From Gnetum montanum (Eukaryota > Streptophyta > Gnetopsida > Gnetales > Gnetaceae), in NCBI GenBank assembly GCA_015680685.1, contig MNCI01011788.1, forward strand, positions 70,120-134,119: a stretch of DNA of 64,000 nt. Reading direction: 5' to 3'. Below the pieces are notes generated by a model that did not search any database, was not told the origin of the DNA, and saw only the letters and a list, made by a program, of their open reading frames with translations. This document shows, in pieces, positions 45,640-58,465 of this stretch (position 1 is its first letter; every line of letters starts with the position of its first letter). The position numbers and the translations under genes are program-made.

Positions 45640-48058
45640 GTGGATAAATAGGATCCATGCATCTATGAAACATTGGTAACCATTCATGCCATAGCCACTA
45701 GGTGTCTGTTGGTGGTGTGGTGGCTAGGTAGAAAAATTGTTAGTTACACACTTGATTGTTAAATGTATTGTGGGTCACAATATGAGATGTGTTATCATTA
45801 TGGATGTCTGGCCCATGATTGCACCCTTGATCATGATATGGTATGCATGGATTTGTTTGTCTTCCTACACTATCAGATTCATTGTTTAGATTTGGGATTG
45901 GAGTAATGATGGATGGTGACATGTGTGTAGGATCAAAGGACAGTGGTTGAGACAAGGAAGGTGGTGCACCAGATTGGCATTGTGCTAGCTTGGATGATAT
46001 GGTGGGACCATGCATGGTCTACTTTAGCTTACAGCCTTTCCTCTAAAAAGGATGTTTCCTATGTTACAGTTGAGATCCATTAGTGTCAATGCGGTTATGC
46101 ACATTCATAGCACAAGTGGCATTAATTTGTTGATATTGGGGTGTTGAACCTTCTTGTGTCATTGGCGATGGCCTGTAATGAGGTGGAGTAGGAGGATATC
46201 GAGGGTAAGATGGATGGTAAGAGGTGTGAGGTGGTGATCCTTTAAGGAATGTCATGGGTTGTTGGTACTTGGGAGATAAGTAGTGGCGATTTAAAGTAGA
46301 GGATGTAGAACTAGTTGGAGAAATAGGATGTTAAACATAATATCTGTGTGGTTTCAGATGGTAGGAAGGATAGAACCGATTTTGTGGTGGCCTCCCCAAT
46401 GACTATGGTTGTTGCCACTATGTTTGATGACCATGTTGAGGTTGGCAATAAGTTCTCCTAGGATGGTACAATCGGTGATGGGACTATCTATGATTACCTT
46501 ATGGAAGAGGAAATCTCTCGAGCATGTGTTTTTGAACAAACTTCAAATTTAAGACACCTACCCAATACTCTTGTAGATGTAACAAGACAAGGCAATGGCC
46601 CTTCAGATGGTCATATATGCAAATTTCACATCTAGTATCTTTGTCTGTTGTTGAGTTTGTAGCCTCACTTTCTTTAGCCATTTTTCCTGTTTGCTGAAAA
46701 GTGTTCCTAGCTATTTCTTGGTTCGGTATCCTTTATTGATTGTGATCACCTATCTTATTTAGTATGATCCTCTCCTTGACCATATCAATGAGAGTTGAAA
46801 CATTTTCACATATCCATTTGGACATCCTATTAAACTTTACTTCTAGTTCATCAATAGATTTCCATATTGGCAAGGTTTGTTGTGAAATCACCATATCGAA
46901 ACTGGTTTCATTCACCTTAGATCTAGACCTCCTTCTGTTGAAGAGGTAGGTCCCATTGATATTTCTCGACATTCTCCCATTTGAAAATCTCTCCTTCTTC
47001 TTTTTCCACACACTTGATTAGCTCTTTGATTTTATGGCCTTAGAGCTTGTATAATTTCCCTAGGGCATACATCCCAAAGGTCTCCTGTGTTTCATTACAA
47101 AGCCCATCTATGATGTGGAAAAGTTACCTTTTCTTAAAGAAACCATAGCTTGGGCATCTACCCAATAAGGCATAATATCTATCTAAGGCCATGTCTAAGG
47201 GTTCATGTTGTTCTTGCTTCCACTCTTGGATCTATCTCCTTAGGTTGGAGACTCTTGCATAGGTTTGATATTTCTCATTGAAAAGCTCCAACATTGTTTA
47301 CCACCATCGAATTAAACTTGGTCTCAACGATCTATACCACACTTCAGCTCTATCAATTAGTGTCCTAGGAAAGAGCTTAGCTTTTTCCATCCACTTTCAA
47401 TGTTGTAGAAAGCAAAGACATCATGGCAGGCTTGTAAATGATGTTGCGAATCTAAATCGTAACCTCCTACAAATTTAGGAATATTAGTCATGTCCAGCTT
47501 AGGTAGGTGACTTTTTTTCGATGCCTATGAGATATCTTCATGGCCTCTGTGATATGCATTAGGCTCTTGGTGATCAAGAAGGGTTCATCATCATCAAAAA
47601 ATTCATGATGGAAATCTCTATTTGGTTGATGATGACAATTAGACTTGTATTCATGTTGATGACCTTCAGTGTGTTTGCGGTTCAATTTTTACCTTTATTT
47701 CAACCCTTTAGTGGAACTTTATCCCTATACCTATGTTCATCTTTGTTAGAACTAGACGTTGAAGGGCAAGAGGAAGATGAAGAATTGAAAGGTCTTCCAT
47801 GGCTACTATGGTGTTCTTTAGGGTCCTTTGATTTATCATTTCTAGGCTTTGAGGAGGTCTTAGGTCTTGAGGACTTCCCTAGTTCAAGACCTATGTCATC
47901 TCCTCCAAGATTTTCTACATTAGGTGAAGGTGGTCATGATCATAAGAAACCCCTACATAAGGTTGGTCACTCCAATTTTCTTCATCGTATATCTCATTAT
48001 TTCTCCAATGAATGCATTCGCTATACAGTGCATTGACACTTCCATGCGAGAGAGACAT
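45640..48058 (-). pseudogene. gag of element B, broken
   Basis: The minus-strand start at 48058 gives MSLSHGSVNALYSECIHWR. A Ser-rich segment (SSSSSCPSTSSSN, near 47750) and a short acidic FFDDDEPFL block follow. The capsid-like core comes next: MTNIPKFVGGYDLDSQHHLQ, RAEVWYRSLRPSLI, ELFNEKYQTYARVSNL, ALDRYYALLGRCPSYGF and ETFGMYALGKLYKL (47500-47050). These align with DACALKNIENKWQMFKLFPK, AKSWYQSLEPESI and FNEKYQTYSKVSNLWR in C. A YDHLKGHCLVLLHLQE block at about 46600 matches HPKGCCSVLLHLQE in C. The C-terminal part is Pro-, Tyr- and His-rich. The stops and frameshifts are the same type as elsewhere. Confidence 0.72.
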
Positions 48059-48163
48059 TGTTGTTGGTTTATGGTGTGTGTGAGCTAATATTTTCAAAAA
48101 AATATATCATTAATACCTTTACAATGATCATGTATAATATAACTAATCTAGATAACTAGCATC

Positions 48164-48182
48164 ATCTTTGGCAACAGCGCCA
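48164..48182 (-). promoter_or_regulatory. Primer-binding site of element B, tRNA-Asp type
   Basis: Element sense TGGCGCTGTTGCCAAAGAT matches the plant tRNA-Asp complement at 15 of 19 positions; all four differences are transitions. This is the best-preserved PBS in the window. Confidence 0.85.
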
Positions 48183-48183
48183 A

Positions 48184-49024
48184 TGATGAGCAGCAAGGTA
48201 CCCCTACATCCAACCATATGAATCACAAGCATTCACGCACAATCCAATCAAATTCCATGCATAGGACTAGTTGTGGCATCTAGATTGTTATGCTCTAATT
48301 GCAGTTCACTATCTTCCCACTTGGACTAGTGGTAGCTTTGTCACATATGATTTAGTCCAAAGTGAGGCATATGATTGTTCTCATTTTATTTTTTATAATT
48401 TTAATTGCCTACAACAAGAATGAAAGGTAAAGTAATTTAAGATCTAATTCATCTACTGCCTAGCTAGCCTAACACAAGGACGTCTCCCACTTTCCTAAAC
48501 ACATATAGCACTACAAGGCTACCAAACATTAAGCGTTGCTTGGTTACCAAGCACTATATGTATGCTAGAAGTGGTTGTGCTTGTGTTCATTAACAACTAA
48601 AAATTAATTGCTTAATTGAAATGCATGAAAGTAAAGTGCATTAAAGAAAACATTAATCTATTCTTAGTGCTACAAGGATTGTCAAAAGAGTTCATTTTTA
48701 ATCTACAAGGATTGTCAAAAGAGTTCATTTTTATTCTTTTCACATTGTTGCAATTAGGTACATCAATGTTCAAACAAAGATCTATACACACTTAGACTCC
48801 TATTATAGGCACTAAGAAAATATTCTAACTCTGGAGAAAACAAACTTTAAGAGCTTTGCTACTCTAACCAAAAAACTATGAAAAACTATATGGAAATCAT
48901 GCTGATGTATATCCTGCAACATCGAATACCCAACATCGCATCTTGGCTTCAACATTGGATACCTAATGTCGAGGCTCCAACATTGGATACCCGACATCGA
49001 AGTAGACGAAAACGTGATTCATCA
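48184..49024 (-). repeat. 5' LTR of element B, TATA lost
   Basis: TGATGAGCAG to GATTCATCA. Compared with the 3' LTR, a segment holding the TATA box is missing near 48898 ('atcatgctgatgtatatcc' here against 'gtgagcctaattgctatatttataggctagcgtatatcc' there, shown only in outline). It also has a 33-bp tandem duplication (48670-48702 and 48703-48735). Without a TATA, this promoter copy would be weak or dead. Confidence 0.85.
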
Positions 49025-49139
49025 CCTCTTATAGAAAAAACATTCACATTAGCTTCTATCTTATCTAGTTTCTTTATTTTCCATTTGATCATTCTTATCA
49101 ATAACTTGATTTTTTATATCTTTAACTTTAGTTTGTCTT

Positions 49140-49690
49140 TTCCCACAATATCTTCCATTTGAGCACATTAAACATAAGTGGGATATTACAATTACAAATT
49201 TGGTTGATACTTGTCAAATGTTACCAAGAATACTTATTTTTTTAAAGATGTTTTCAAAACTCATAGCATGTATATCTTTACTATGAGGTAGATCTAAAGG
49301 ATCTAAGAACATATAAAATTCCAATAATAGTTTCAATATTATGAAATATGTATATTGTAAGATGTCAAATGAACATTTAGCACATAATCTTAAATCTCAT
49401 AATTGATTTAAATACTAGTAAACTATTTTATTTGCAATGTAGACCTTAAAAACTTATTAAACCAATGCAATTTTAGCAATTTTTATTTTTTTTGCTCAAT
49501 AATAGAATATCTTACTTAAATATATAAGGATCAAGGCCATATCTTGTATAATACAAGTAAGAAGCTCTAACCAATTATGTTTTCAAAGAATTACTTTCTT
49601 CTCTATCAAGGAAATTATTTTTTACTAAACGTAAGTTACTAACTCTAGAATATTTTATTTCTACTTACAAATTTCAGTATAAAAATAATC
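49140..49690 (+). repeat. Segmental duplication, copy 2, right part
   Basis: Aligns with 10118-10640 in the same orientation ('gagcacattaaacataa' against 'aagcacattagacataa', then 'gatcaaggccatatcttgta'). It ends where C's LTR begins. The 110 bases from 49029 to 49139 did not align with copy 1. Confidence 0.7.
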
Positions 49691-49704
49691 GATTAATAAG
49701 GCAT

Positions 49705-50579
49705 TGTTGACTAGCTACATTGACAAGCATGTGTTGACATAGCCTCATCGACATAGCCCCATCAATGCATGGTCACATCCATCGATGTAAATGTATCGAC
49801 GTAGAGACAAGTCAAGCTTATATAAATGTGTGTATTCATTGCATTATGACACATTAAATTAGTAGTGTATCCAAACTCTTGCAGCTTTCTTTTGCTAAAG
49901 TTAGAATATTTTTTGAGTTCCTGTAGTATGAACTAAAGCAATTGCATAGATCTTTATTTAAGCATCATGTACCTGAACACATTGATGTGAATGGAAATAA
50001 AGATGAGACTCTTGACATTCATTGTAGCACTTGGAATAGATTAATTTCTTGCTTGCACTTTGTTCTTTATGCAATTTATATTCGTATCTTAATTAATTAA
50101 TACATTTAATAATGAACACATAAGTATGACCACTTCAAGCATATCATTTAACACTTGGTAATCCCAACAATGACCATTTGGTATGCCAAGTAATTGTCAC
50201 TTGGTAACCTAGTAGTGTTAATACAAGTTTAGGATGTGTATGGTAGATGGGCCCTGATACTTATGTTAGGATAGTTAGCCTTAGAACCATTAAGTAGCTA
50301 CGATAGTTAATTATCAACCATTTATCTTTCTATCAATACTTAGGATAAATAAATATAAAAAACACATATATAAATAAATATCATATGCCTTAACTAACAC
50401 TTAACCATACATAAGAACCTACACAAGTGAGAGTTAAGAAGACAATGATCACATGGCCTTCAAGTTTACCATCTTTGTCTATAGGCACAATTAGGAGCTA
50501 AGTCCACAAAATTTAGTCAAATTGCTAGTGCATGCTTGTGATTCGTATGGTTGGGTAGAGAACTACTCATTGCTCATCA
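49705..50579 (+). repeat. 5' LTR of element C
   Basis: It starts TGTTGACTAG and ends GCTCATCA (875 bp). A cluster of GTTGAC / CATCGAC / CATCGATG / ATCGACG motifs (49732-49802) precedes TATATAAAT at 49819-49827. It aligns with E's 3' LTR over its length. Confidence 0.87.
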
Positions 50580-50580
50580 T

Positions 50581-50599
50581 TGATGCCATAGCCAAGGAT
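50581..50599 (+). promoter_or_regulatory. Primer-binding site of element C, degraded tRNA-Asp type
   Basis: TGATGCCATAGCCAAGGAT lies one base after the LTR and matches the tRNA-Asp complement at 13 of 19 positions. Confidence 0.7.
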
Positions 50600-50725
50600 T
50601 TAGTTTAGCTAAGTGCACTAAGTAGGAAAAAATAGTGACATCATATAAAGACATTGTAAGGATTTTTCAATGATACAACATTAAGAAAATAAGAGGAAAG
50701 CACATTGTTTTTAGCAAAAACTAAC

Positions 50726-52700
50726 ATGGATTCTTCTCACAGGGATGAGTCTCCACCATTTACAAGCAAAACCAATCAAAGACATGAGGTCCAAAAAATG
50801 TCCTAACAACTTCATGTTGTTTACATCCATCTGAACCCTTACACTCTGGATTTTACTTTCATCTTACATCAGGACAACCAACTACAACGGAGGGATATGG
50901 AAAGCAACATTTTGTTGCCTTTCGACTGATCTATTCCTTCCATGTTGATGAACAATCTCATCAAGCTAGGCATCATTGCACTTAATGTAGAGTATGAGGT
51001 CTGTGACTGCATCTATTGGGATTATCACCCCACAATGCCCAACAAAAAAAGGATCAGTATATGGAAGCATAATATGAGGCTTCTAAAGGCAAGAGGATCC
51101 CAACCCAGTTATTCTTGCAATAGCATAAAGAAGGCGAAGACTTCTTTTTAGGTCAATCCAAATACATAGGCACTCATCCTTTCTATGATGGGAAGACCAT
51201 TAACCAAATGTTGTAGTCAACTATGGATAACCTAGATGAGGAAAAGAATGCTTCTTAAGACTAGGAGGCCTTAAAAGATAACAATCATAGTCATCCATCC
51301 AAAAGCAAGAATAAAAACAAGCACAAAGATAAGGGTAGAAGAAGTGATTAGGGTGGGGACTGAAGGAGAGGAACTAGTAAGCATCATTTTGGTGCTGATT
51401 CTTCTTCTTCTTCACCCTCATCATCATCCTCATCATCTTCCTCCTCCAACTCTAACAAGAGAAGAAGAGGCTGAGATAGAAAAGAGAACAACCATGATTG
51501 TGATGGAGCTGACCGATGGGATAAGGATGACTGCAAATCCCATCGGGATGATAGAGAATAAGGGCATAGACAACAACAAAGGGAGGAGCATCTTCAATAA
51601 AGAAGACACAAAAAGACTCACCATAGACATCATGACCATAATAGGGGCCACTAAGATCATTATGACTATGATGAGCCTCTATTGGCTACTAGAAATATGT
51701 TAAACATTTCAGAGGTAGTTAGAATTCCAACAAGGCATTTGAAAGATAGTTGAATTAAGAGGCTAGATATACACAATATTTTCAAATTTGAGGAGGGATA
51801 TAACTCAAAGTCATAGAACCACCTACAAGACTTTCATGATGCTTGTGCCTTAAAAAACATTGAGAATAAATGGCAAATGTTTAAGCTATTCCCAAAGACA
51901 CTCACTAAGAAAGCTAAAAGTTGGTACCAGTCCTTAGAACCAGAATCTATTTGTTGATGGAGTATAATGTTGATGCTTTTCAATGAAAAGTACCAAACCT
52001 ACTCCAAAGTGTCCAACTTGTGGAGACAAATCCAAGGATGGAAACAAGGAAATCACGAATACTTAGATGCAGTGTTGGGTAGGTACTATTCTCTTTTGCA
52101 CCGATACCCAAGCCATGGATACTTACAAAGGGATTAGCTGCACCATATCATAAATGGATTTAGGAATAAAACAAGGAAAACTCTTGGGGTCTATGCCTAA
52201 GGAATACTTTCTAAGCTAAGAGCCCGTTAGATCCAAAGGCTGATATATCATGTGGCTAAAGAAGAATGTGAACTTAAAAATCATGAAAGTGTAGAAGAGT
52301 AAAACAGGGACCCCTCCATTCACAAGAGGGAGGTGTGTCTCTATGATACTAAGGAGGAGGCACTTCTTGATGAATTGGTGTAAAGAAAAACCTTACCAAT
52401 GCATAAATCTTTCACAAAAATATTAGCTAAGATGGATAAAATGTAGAACTATTTAGATGAGAAGGTTCAAACAGCTTTAAAGATTGCAAAGGAATGAAGA
52501 GACCAAGGAGGTAGTGATCAAGAAAGAAGAAATAAAAAGGATGTAGAATATGAATATCATAAAAGTAATGGTAAATCTGTAGTAGTAGAGGAGGTTGCAA
52601 ATTCTGAAATAGATGATGATGGTTATGACATTTTCCAATATTAACATCCTAAGGGATGTTGTTCAGTGTTGTTACATCTACAAGAATTTGGGATGTACAC
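50726..52700 (+). pseudogene. gag of element C, broken
   Basis: It starts MDSSHRDESPPFTSKTN (ATG 50726-50728). A polyserine stretch (51400-51460) is followed by basic and His/Asp-rich sequence. Then come DEPLLATRNMLNISEVVRIP (near 51680) and the capsid-like core: DACALKNIENKWQMFKLFPK, AKSWYQSLEPESIC, FNEKYQTYSKVSNLWRQIQG, HEYLDAVLGRYYSLLHRYPS and HIINGFRNKTRKTLGVYA (51830-52200). This is the Retrotrans_gag pattern. An HPKGCCSVLLHLQE block follows at 52650. Stops are mainly TAG. Confidence 0.75.
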
Positions 52701-53399
52701 TTTAAACCCTATATTGACAAAACATAAAGAACCTAGGTGGTTGCCTTATTCATAAGGTAGCTATAGGTAGCAATTCCACCACCAAATGTATTACCCAAGT
52801 GGAGTGCCTTCTCAACCTTAGGATTAGTATCGGTAGTGTCAACAACCATAGTTGTGGGGGATGTCACCACCATGGTATTAATATCCTTATAGGAAACCTC
52901 ATCCCTATGGATACTATGTCCAACAACCTATATACCCATGTGACTCATCTAGCCATGCCTCCTTCCCTTACCACTACTACCCTCTAGAATTCTATAGAGC
53001 ACCTTCTCCAAAGGGGAAGTCTCCTTTTCCCTTTTATTCTCCTTAGCACTCATCAACTCTTACACCATAACCAATCACACGTTTATTACCTACTCCATTA
53101 ATGAATGGTGAAATTCCTACATAGCCATAGCAAAAAAATGTTGCGAAGGTAGTGAATCCACAACCGAATATCCATCCAAGTGGTTTTAAACCCAAGCCTC
53201 ATAAAAGTTCATTCTTTAGAACCAACATCCCCATGAAATCCTCACAAACACTTTTGGCTACCAACCCTACTACTTCTACCTCTAAAAGTCCTATTAAGCT
53301 ACCTTCAAATCAAATATCTCCCCAAATTCACACTATCATGTTAACCCATGTAGTCACGGATTGGATAAAGGTTAACCACCTTCCCATGAAGTGATTTGA

Positions 53400-53900
53400 T
53401 CCTAGGAGTCCCCTCATCTACTTACAAATCATAGGGAATCAACCATGCAAGGCTCTTTTAAATTCAGGTTCTAGAGTTAACGTGATTTCCCAAGACATGT
53501 ATAAGGCTTGAAACTTTCCTCCTTTGAAAAAGAGAAACATCATCTTAGAGCTAGAAAATCAATCCATAACTATCCCTCTAGGGTTAGTGGAGGACATTGT
53601 GACCACCATTTGTGACTGATCCTATCATGTTACTTTCTTAATGATCCTTGTGGCAAATTACAAGTGGGACTTTCCTATTATTATGGAAAGGGCCTAGTTG
53701 AGTATAATAGATGCCATAATGGGGATTTGATACCTTTCCTTGGAAATCTCCAAGAAAAATGAATTTGGTAAAGTGAAGAATAAGAGAGTTCCATGCATCA
53801 CATATAGTGACATAGGGTGCCATTGCATGCAAAAACTATGGACCATTAAAGACACATCACTTCAAGAATGTAATTAGTTTCCTAAAATAGAGTGATTCAA
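53400..53900 (+). pseudogene. Aspartic protease of element C, active-site Asp lost
   Basis: Reads CKALLNSGSRVNVISQDMYKA near 53445-53510 (quoted in part). The family motif has D-S-G; here it is N-S-G (AAT for GAT), so the active-site Asp is gone. The following LVEDIVTTICD, FPIIMERA and LSLEISKKNEFGKVKNKRVP blocks match element A. Confidence 0.72.
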
Positions 53901-54209
53901 ATGTGCCTATATGCAGAAAACACAACACAAGAAGGTACCCAGTGGCTAATAACAAATGATCAACTTGAATCAACAATGTGCATGGAACCAGCTAAGAGCC
54001 TCACTAGCACTTATGTGAAAAGCATGGACAAAATGGAGCAACTCCATCACCAATTCTTAAATGCATAAAGAGAAATGGATTGGGAAGCATTGGAGATACC
54101 TGATAATTTTAAGAAAGAGCCCCTTAAACTAAAGGATCTATTGGCAAGCATGGAATATGCTTTTCTTAAAAATGGCAAGCTGGTAATCATCAATACTAGA
54201 CTTGCTCTT

Positions 54210-55600
54210 AAATAAAGGCAAAAATGTTGAAAGTGGTGAATAAATGGCCAAAATTCTTTGATTGGTCATATCATGAGCTTACAAGAATAGATCCTAGAAT
54301 ATGCCAAAACCACATCTACATAGACTCCTTCATTAAGCCAAAGAGACAGCCGTAATTATGATTGAATCCCAAGCTCAAGCAGATTGTCAAGGAGGAGATT
54401 GAGAAACTCCTCAAAGTAGGGTTCATCTACCCAATTACAGATAATGAATATATTAGCCCACTCATTATTATTTCAAATAAAGAAAAAAAATGAAGAGTCT
54501 ACATAGACTTTGGCTATTGAATATGGTGACATACAAGGATCACTTTCCATTTTCATTTGTGGACTAAGTGTTGGATACCATAGCAAGGCATTGGTATTAC
54601 AACTTCCTAGATGGTTATAGTGGCTATAACCAAATCTAGATAGCACCAGAGGACTAGGCCAAAACTACATTTACAAGTCCTTGGTGGACTTTTGCATACA
54701 AGAAGATGCCCTTTATCCTATGCAATGCTCCTACTACATTGTAATGGTTGGTGCTTAGCATCTTTCAACAACAAATTGGTAGTGGGATAGAAGTCTTCAT
54801 GGATGATCTCTCTACCTATGGGGCTACATTTGATCAAGCCTTAGACTACCTTGAATAAGTACTTCAAATATGTGTGGAGACCAATTTGAGGCTCAACCAG
54901 TAAAAGAGCCATCTGATGATCCAAGAAAGCGTTGTTGTGGGGCATAGAATTTCCAACAAAGGGATTGAGGTGGACCTAGAAAAATTATGGGTAATCCAAG
55001 GAATAACCAAGCAACCTAAAATAGTAAAAAATGTAAGGTCATTCCTTGGCCACACTGGTTATTGCAGGCACTTCATTGAGAGCTTCTCAAAAATCACAAA
55101 ATCATTGGTGGAACTCACAAAGAAGGATGCATAGTTCACCTTGACCAAGGAATGAAAGAGTGAATTCTATTAGTTAAAATAGAAGCTTGTAGAAACTCTA
55201 ATTCTATGGGCACCTGACTAGTCTAGACCATTCCACATCATGACCAATGCATCTAATTATGCTTTGGAGGCCATCCTTACATAATTAGATGATCAAAAAC
55301 GTCCCTACTATATCTATTGTGCAAGCTGAAGCATTGTGGATGCACAATTAAACTACATAACCACTGAAAAGGGCCTCATGGAAATGGTGTATGCCTTAAA
55401 TAAATTCAAACACTATGTGCTTGGATATTAATTTTTTGTGTACATAGACCATAGTGCTATCTAGTTCCTCATAACAAACCAATGGTGATTTCCCATGTCA
55501 TCAATAGCTAGTGATTATTCAAGAGTTATACCTTATGATGGTAGATAGAAAGGGGACTGAGAATGTGGTCACTAACCACTAGTTTCGATTACAATGGAAT
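54210..55600 (+). pseudogene. Reverse transcriptase and RNase H of element C
   Basis: Plus-strand order: KEEIEKLLKVGFIYPITDNE (54390), a palm-A block (FLDGYSGYNQI in degraded form), EVFMDDLSTYGATFDQALDY (54800; catalytic FMDD intact), IEVDLEKLWVIQGITKQPK, VRSFLGHTGYCRHFIESFSK. RNase H then follows with MTNASNYALEAILT, TEKGLMEMVYALNKFKHY and VYIDHSAI. The first RNase H acidic residue reads N where A has D. Frameshifts near 54500 and 54760 and stops break it. Confidence 0.82.
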
Positions 55601-56995
55601 AGCAAAGAGGATGAAGGACCTTTATTTGATCAATTTCCAAATGAAGTCCTCTTTGCCAAAGCTTTTGAAGTTGAAAATCCCAAGGATTCCAATTGGAATG
55701 ATCACATCCTCTCCTACCTACTTACTTAGAACATGCCACATGAATGAGACAATAGGAAGAAACAATAGTTTCTTCACTAGACCAAACACTACATAGAAAT
55801 CAAGGGCAACCTCTACAAGAGTTATGTTGATGGCCAATTATGATGGTATGTACCTAATGCTAATCAACTTTGAGTTCTCTATGACACTTATGAAGGTCCT
55901 TGTGAGGGCCACCATGCTGGGAGAAGGATGACCATTAAAATCCTAATGGTAGGGTATTATTGGCCAATGATCTTCAATGATGTCCATCACTTCTTCCATT
56001 CATGTGATAGATGGCAAAGAGATGAAGGAATTACTACACAAATGGAAGGACCCCCAATAGTGGATTCAACCACTAGAGCCTTTCAATATTTGGAGCATTG
56101 ACTTCATGGGGTTCATCAACCCTATGTCCAATGGAAATGCATATATCATTGTTGTTGTTGACTATTGCACTAAGTGGGCTGAATCAACCACTGTCACCAA
56201 CTATTCATCCTCTACAATGGCATGGTTTCTATAACAAAATGTGGTAAATAACTTTGGTATGACAAGGACACTAATTTTGGATAATGGAACACATTTTGCA
56301 AGTACCACTTTTCAAAAGCTTATATAACACTTGGGGATAGAACACAAACTCACAACTCCATATCACCCCCAAGCCAATGGTCAAGTAGAGGTTACTAATA
56401 GAAAAATCACTAGGATACTAACATGTACAATTGGCAAGTATAGGAAGGATTAGAGCACCAAACTCAACGATGTTCTTTGGGCTTATTAATCAACATGGAA
56501 ACTTCCTATCAATTATTCTCCTTATGAGTTAGTGTATGGAAAACTCCACACTCTTCCTATCCAAGAAGAGCTCCATATACTTTCAACGACCTTTGAACTT
56601 GGCCTCGATTTGAGTCTAGCCCAAAGAGAATGATTAATGAACTTAAACACACTACAAAAAAATTGATTAGTAGCCCTATCCTTGAATGAAGTATACAAGG
56701 AACACAACAAACAATGTCATGATCTCAAAAAAAGAAAAGTTAAATTTCAACTAGGAGATAAGGTTCTTTACTTGAACCTCATGCATGAACCTCAACGTAC
56801 AAAAGTCCAAATACTATGGGAATGACCATATATTATCCATCCAACTTTTTCATCAAGGGCCATGACAATTTACCACCCTTCTAGCCCAAACAAATGAATA
56901 CTAGTCAACATGCAACAAGTCAAATCTTTCCTAGAATCAAGGGTAACTAGTGGGAACAACACCTCAACTAATGGCCAAGCTCATTCTATTTTTTG
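55600..56995 (+). pseudogene. Integrase of element C
   Basis: The core reads NIWSIDFMGFINPMSN, VVVDYCTKWAES, TLILDNGTHFASTTF and NGQVEVTNRKITRIL (56090-56420), so the D-D-E triad is present. The C-terminal part reads NYSPYELVYGKLHTLPI, LGDKVLYLNLMHEPQ and KVQILWE. Stops include several TAG at Gln positions. It ends near 56995 before the spacer. Confidence 0.82.
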
Positions 56996-56999
56996 AATC

Positions 57000-58450
57000 T
57001 CCTTCTTCCAACTCATTCATGGGGGAGATGACCATTCATACTAAGATCTTGTAACAAATCCTCAGTTTTTCAAATTTTTTGTTTTACACCATTTTTTATA
57101 TGTTTTTCATTTTCTTGAGTATTTTTAAATTTATTTTATATATTTTTCCTTTTTAAAATTTTCTTACATGTGTTTTCTTCTTTATTACCATTAGGACTTT
57201 AGTGCTTCATATGGCTACTATTTTTTTGGAAGTTCAAGTGAACTATATTGGCTAAATTGATTACTTAATAAATATATTTCATCTTTGAATTATAACATTG
57301 ATTAATGAAACATTGATTTTCCTATGGTATCAGGCTGTGAGCTCATGTCACCTACCTAGTCCACTCAACTCCATGGAGTTCTTTCATCTTGGAAGCATGA
57401 GGTTCTTTCTTAATTACAACTCAAAGAAGAATCTGTGACCTTGATACCTAATGGACTTGGAACAAATCAAGTGGAATAGATAAGGATGTGGCTTTTAAGG
57501 GGACTTATCACCTTTTATACTTACTTACCTTCTTCAATTTTTATGGGTATTCTTACTAATTCCTCACCATTCCTAATGTCAACCATTAATAGGAAGAATG
57601 TCTTTGCATGATGTAGTTTCCATGAAAAAAATAAAAAACATGGGAAGTTAAAGCACATACCTTAGATACAATAATGGGCTACAAGAACTAGTTATGAGAT
57701 TTTGAAAGAAATGTTACCCATGCCTAAAGGCACCTCTATAACTAAGGCCCTTCCTAATTTCTTGCTTCTCTTTTCTTCTCTCTTTGGAATGGTGGGTGAT
57801 CTTTGGGAGTGGTCATGAACTTTCAGGGTCAAACAGTCTAAATGTGTTAATGTGAAGTCACTAGACGTGGATTGACTTGGTTACGACTAAGGATGGGATA
57901 ATATTGAGTCACATTAACCTCATGTTTCACAAGGACCTCATATGACTAGGATGTGAGACTCCATTACCACACTCTCTCTCTTCCATCATTCAACTCTTGG
58001 CATCCACCACCTCACTACCTCCTATCATGGTTAATTAATGTGTCTCTTTTTATATGTTCTAATTCTTTGATGATTTCTTGTGTGGATTCAATTTTTAACA
58101 ATCCATGACCATTAATCATCCTTGGTGTCTATGGACTCCTACGTATGAGGGCATGTAAGGGCATTAATGGCATAAGCTTGCTATGGGAAGGATCCACTTG
58201 CATCTTCTTTGGTCTAGCTCTGTTAAACATTTTATCCCTTAGTTATTTTACATTCAATTCCATCATCCTATATTAGAAACATCTAGTTTTGCACTCCTTT
58301 GCATATGTACTTTTCTCCCAATCTCCTTTCCTAAACCAAGTTCATCTCATCTTCCATGATTTTTCATCATTCTAGGCTTTTCTAGCTTCCTTTAGACACT
58401 TATTTCATCATCAAACTCATCCCCAACACTTAGTTTTCTACATGTGAAAA
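57000..58450 (+). other. Non-coding spacer of element C
   Basis: Aligns with the spacers of A, B and E ('atgaggttctttctt', 'ggtggg', 'ggatccacttgcatc' and others). No gene was seen. Confidence 0.6.
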
Positions 58451-58465
58451 AATTATTACAAACAA

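Larger units (their letters stand above)
42881..49024 (-). mobile_element. Element B: LTR retrotransposon carrying gag only
   Basis: A 6144-bp minus-strand element. It has a 5' LTR (48184-49024), PBS (48164-48182), a gag region (48058 to about 45640), the family spacer (45580-44100), a short tail, PPT and a 3' LTR (42881-43710). No protease, RT, RNase H, integrase or ORF2 sequence was found; gag runs straight into the spacer. Flanks CCTAT (42876-42880) and CCTCT (49025-49029) match at four of five bases, so the ends and a single insertion event are well supported. It resembles the class of gag-only elements described in plants (TR-GAG), or a deletion derivative. Confidence 0.85.

Noticed and set aside
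47605-48036. Open frame of 143 codons on the plus strand
   Set aside because: It is the antisense of the gag region of element B. The minus-strand reading aligns with gag of A and C, so this is a shadow.
51344-51703. Open frame of 119 codons with Leu/His/Pro-rich start
   Set aside because: It is the off-frame reading of the polyserine and His/Asp-rich segment of gag in element C. The true gag frame gives the Ser run and DEPLLATRNML.
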